Source: a bacterium (GTDB taxonomy: Bacteria; Chloroflexota; Dormibacteria; UBA8260; Bog-877). Taken from it: DNA of 16,581 nucleotides. Where the stretch lies: contig JAKAVU010000020.1 of assembly GCA_021817185.1 (NCBI GenBank), forward strand, positions 1 through 16,581, in the 5' to 3' direction. This document shows, piece after piece, positions 14,624 through 16,581 of the stretch; position 1 is the first letter of the stretch, and each line of letters opens with the position of its first letter. The notes under the pieces are model-generated. The model was not told the origin of the DNA. It saw nothing but the letters and a program-made list of their open reading frames with translations, and made no database searches. The position numbers and the translations under genes were made by a program.

Positions 14624-15595
14624 GTGCAGTCCCCCAGCCAAGAGCGCGCCCACATTGAGGATGCGGAGCCGGTTTCCCCCCAGGCCCGGGCCGAGTCCAG
14701 AGGGCGGGTGCGGTGGGGACGCGAGCGCGGCCCCGGCGCCCCCGGGGACGGCTTCCTGGCCCGGCTCGGGCCGCTGACGCCAGAGCTGGCGCCTTATCAC
14801 AACTCACTCTCTTTGGTGGATGGGCGGGACGGCGGGCTGGAGGAGTTCAGACCCGCGCGACTGCCACTGGAGACACCGCTGGAGAGCCTGACCTTTGTGG
14901 CCCTGGACTGCGAGACGACCGGCCACTTCCCCGACCGCATGGTCGAACTGGGAGCGGTCAGGTACCAGCTCCCCATCTCCGACCGGCCGCCGGCGCCCCG
15001 GCTGCTGCTGGAGACTCTGGTCCACACCACCGACCACATCAACCCCTATGCCCGGCGGGTCCACGGCATCACCCGTTCGATGCTGACCGGGGCCCCATCC
15101 CAGCATCGGGTCGCGCTCACCTTCCGGGACTTCTCCAAGGGGGCGATCCTGGTGGAGCACAGCGCCGACAGCTTCGACACCCGGCTCGTCTCCAAGGCCA
15201 TGGACAGGCCGCTGCCGCACTACCACCTGGACACCTCGCGGATGGCCGGTTTTCTCTTCCAGCTGAGAGACACGATCGGGCTGGAGCGCCTGTGCGAGCG
15301 CCTGGGGGTGACCCACCGCCAGCCCCATTTCGCGCTGGCCGACGCCGAGGCCACCGCCGACTGCTTCTGTCGCCTGGTCGAGCTGGGGCAGCAGGAGCAC
15401 GGCTGGAGGACGCTGGGTGACCTGGTGGCGGTGGGGATGCCTCCGAGTCCGAGGCCCCAGGTGAGCCCAGGTCACAAGGATGGCCTTCCGCAGACCCCGA
15501 GCACCGCCCGGCGGAGGCGCCACCGGGCGGGACGGCGTCACCGCTCGCCGGCGGCCCAGGAGGCTCCCCCGGGGGTGCCAGCTCCTCCGGCCTGA
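14624..15595 (+). CDS. DnaQ-like DEDDh 3'-5' exonuclease domain protein
   Basis: The 323-residue protein carries a DEDDh exonuclease domain at about residues 88-260. Exo I is FVALDCETTG (Asp95, Glu97), Exo II is EHSADSFDTRLV (Asp185) and Exo III is HFALADAEAT (His235, Asp240). All catalytic residues are present, so 3'-5' nuclease activity on DNA or RNA is likely. It resembles the pol III epsilon/PolC-exo group, but proofreading, repair or RNA trimming cannot be told apart. Residues 1-85 match no domain I recognise, and the last 45 or so are Pro/Arg-rich and probably disordered. GTG 14624 was chosen because TAGGAT lies 8 nt upstream and GGAG just before it. A GTG at 14531 is in frame but would overlap the hemA start. 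Confidence 0.82.
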   Translation: MQSPSQERAHIEDAEPVSPQARAESRGRVRWGRERGPGAPGDGFLARLGPLTPELAPYHNSLSLVDGRDGGLEEFRPARLPLETPLESLTFVALDCETTGHFPDRMVELGAVRYQLPISDRPPAPRLLLETLVHTTDHINPYARRVHGITRSMLTGAPSQHRVALTFRDFSKGAILVEHSADSFDTRLVSKAMDRPLPHYHLDTSRMAGFLFQLRDTIGLERLCERLGVTHRQPHFALADAEATADCFCRLVELGQQEHGWRTLGDLVAVGMPPSPRPQVSPGHKDGLPQTPSTARRRRHRAGRRHRSPAAQEAPPGVPAPPA

Positions 15596-15612
15596 AACCC
15601 CCTGAGGGCCGG
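15587..15612. terminator. Hairpin between convergent exonuclease and prfA genes
   Basis: CCGGCC and GGCCGG form a perfect 6-bp stem spanning the 23-base gap between the two converging stop codons, with a CCCTGAGGG mini-stem inside the loop. It could act in both directions. There is no U-tract. Confidence 0.35.
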
Positions 15613-15618
15613 CCGATG

Positions 15619-16581
15619 TCAGGCTGGCTCGCCGGCCAGCCGCCTGGCCTGGTCCTCCTGCCGCAGCGGGGAGATCAGCAACTCCAGCTCGCCATCCATG
15701 ACCCGCTGGAGTTGGTAGACCTTGAGGTCGATGCGATGATCGGTCACCCGGTTCTCCGGATAGTTGTAGGTGCGAACCTTCTCACTGCGGTCGCCCCGAC
15801 CCACCATGGAACGCCTGGTCTCCTGGAGGGCCTGGTCGCGCTCCGCCCGCATCCGATCGTAGAGCCGGGAGCGCAGCACCCGCATCGCCTTGGCCCGATT
15901 CTTGTGCTGGGACTTCTCGTCCTGACACGTCACCACCAGCCCGGTCGGTAGATGGGTGATCCGGACCGCCGAGTCGGTGGTGTTCACGCTCTGTCCGCCG
16001 GGCCCGGTGGACCGGTAGACGTCGACCTTGATGTCCTCATCCTTGATCTCGACGTCGACGTCCTCAACCTCGGGCAGCACCACCACGCTGGCGGCGGAAG
16101 TGTGAATGCGCCCCTGCGACTCGGTGCGCGGCACCCGCTGGACCCGGTGCACGCCTGACTCAAACTTGAGCTGGCCGTAGGCCCCTCTCCCATGGACCTC
16201 GAGGACCACCTCCTTGAAGCCTCCGGCGTCGGTCGGGGAGCCGTCGAGCAGCTCGACGTGCCAATGCTGCCGCTCGGCGAAGTGAAGGTACATCCGCATC
16301 AAATCGGCCGCAAACAGTGCCGCCTCCTCGCCGCCCGTGCCGGCGCGGATCTCGATTACGGCGTCGCGGTCCTCATCCGGGTCGCGGGGGAGGAGGAGGA
16401 GCTGAAGCTCGTGCAAGAGGCGTGTCTGGCGCTCGTGCTCCCGGCGCGCCTCCGCCTCCAGATACGCGCGCATGTCCGAGTCCACCTCGGAGCTGGCCAG
16501 GCTGGCGGCTTCGGCATAGGCACGGTCCGCCGCCTCCGCCGCCGAGAGCAGGTCCACCACCGGGCGCAGCTGCGCCTGCTC
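15619..16581 (-). CDS. prfA: Peptide chain release factor 1 (5' end outside window)
   Basis: RF1 recognises UAG and UAA in the ribosomal A site and triggers peptide release. The catalytic GGQ is present in [15 protein letters not shown], and the stop-codon reading PxT tripeptide is seen as PRT in [21 protein letters not shown]2 would have SPF. Other RF1 blocks are [18 protein letters not shown]-like [12 protein letters not shown] and [15 protein letters not shown]. The frame stays open to the right edge (about 320 residues seen against about 355 expected), so the coiled N-terminal part of domain 1 and the start lie outside. A GTG at 16560 is in frame but would remove part of that domain. The usual partner prmC does not follow; the exonuclease gene converges on it instead. 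Confidence 0.96.
   Translation of the reverse strand, partial: EQAQLRPVVDLLSAAEAADRAYAEAASLASSEVDSDMRAYLEAEARREHERQTRLLHELQLLLLPRDPDEDRDAVIEIRAGTGGEEAALFAADLMRMYLHFAERQHWHVELLDGSPTDAGGFKEVVLEVHGRGAYGQLKFESGVHRVQRVPRTESQGRIHTSAASVVVLPEVEDVDVEIKDEDIKVDVYRSTGPGGQSVNTTDSAVRITHLPTGLVVTCQDEKSQHKNRAKAMRVLRSRLYDRMRAERDQALQETRRSMVGRGDRSEKVRTYNYPENRVTDHRIDLKVYQLQRVMDGELELLISPLRQEDQARRLAGEPA

Overview
The window is a GC-rich, gene-dense stretch of bacterial chromosome made almost entirely of housekeeping genes. Gene content and sequence style suggest a high-GC Terrabacteria lineage such as Chloroflexota or Dormibacterota, or a related actinobacterium-like group. The hints are a mycothiol-amidase-like PIG-L hydrolase, a eukaryote-like NADP isocitrate dehydrogenase, a HemB with a C-x-D...C metal motif, frequent GTG/TTG starts, 4-nt NTGA stop/start overlaps, and promoters of TANNNT type close to start codons. 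This placement is inferred; there is no rRNA or other decisive marker. No phage, insertion sequence, CRISPR array or toxin-antitoxin signature was seen, and no stretch over 300 bases lacks a gene.

Layout. Bases 1-2995 (+): the end of an EamA/DMT transporter, a PIG-L/Mca-type deacetylase, then an aldose 1-epimerase-like protein coupled by a GTGA overlap to a HAD phosphatase/phosphoglucomutase-like enzyme. Bases 3098-4423 (-): an M18 aminopeptidase, divergent from icd (4629-5843, +). Bases 5943-6014 (-): tRNA-Pro(UGG) between two convergent-side hairpins. Bases 6089-8524 (-): a tatA-tatC-rph-rdgB operon driven by a clear extended -10 that sits inside an inverted repeat. Bases 8622-14547 (-): a tight operon hemA-hemC-hemD-hemB-(membrane-anchored cyclophilin)-hemL. 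Bases 14624-15595 (+): a DnaQ-like DEDDh exonuclease divergent from hemA. Bases 15619-16581 (-): prfA (RF1), running off the right edge.

The heme block encodes the C5 route from glutamyl-tRNA to uroporphyrinogen III: HemA reduces Glu-tRNA, HemL forms 5-aminolevulinate, HemB makes porphobilinogen, HemC makes hydroxymethylbilane and HemD closes the ring. Every junction in it is, or can be read as, a 4-nt NTGA overlap, implying one polycistron with translational coupling. The Tat genes provide twin-arginine export, with RNase PH and the XTP/dITP pyrophosphatase as co-transcribed RNA and nucleotide-pool housekeeping.

No clearly new multi-gene system was found. The points most worth a second look are the repeat cluster in the hemA/exonuclease divergent promoter, the possible CTG start of hemL, the anchored cyclophilin inside the heme operon, the mixed-ligand HemB metal site, and the palindrome over the tatA promoter.
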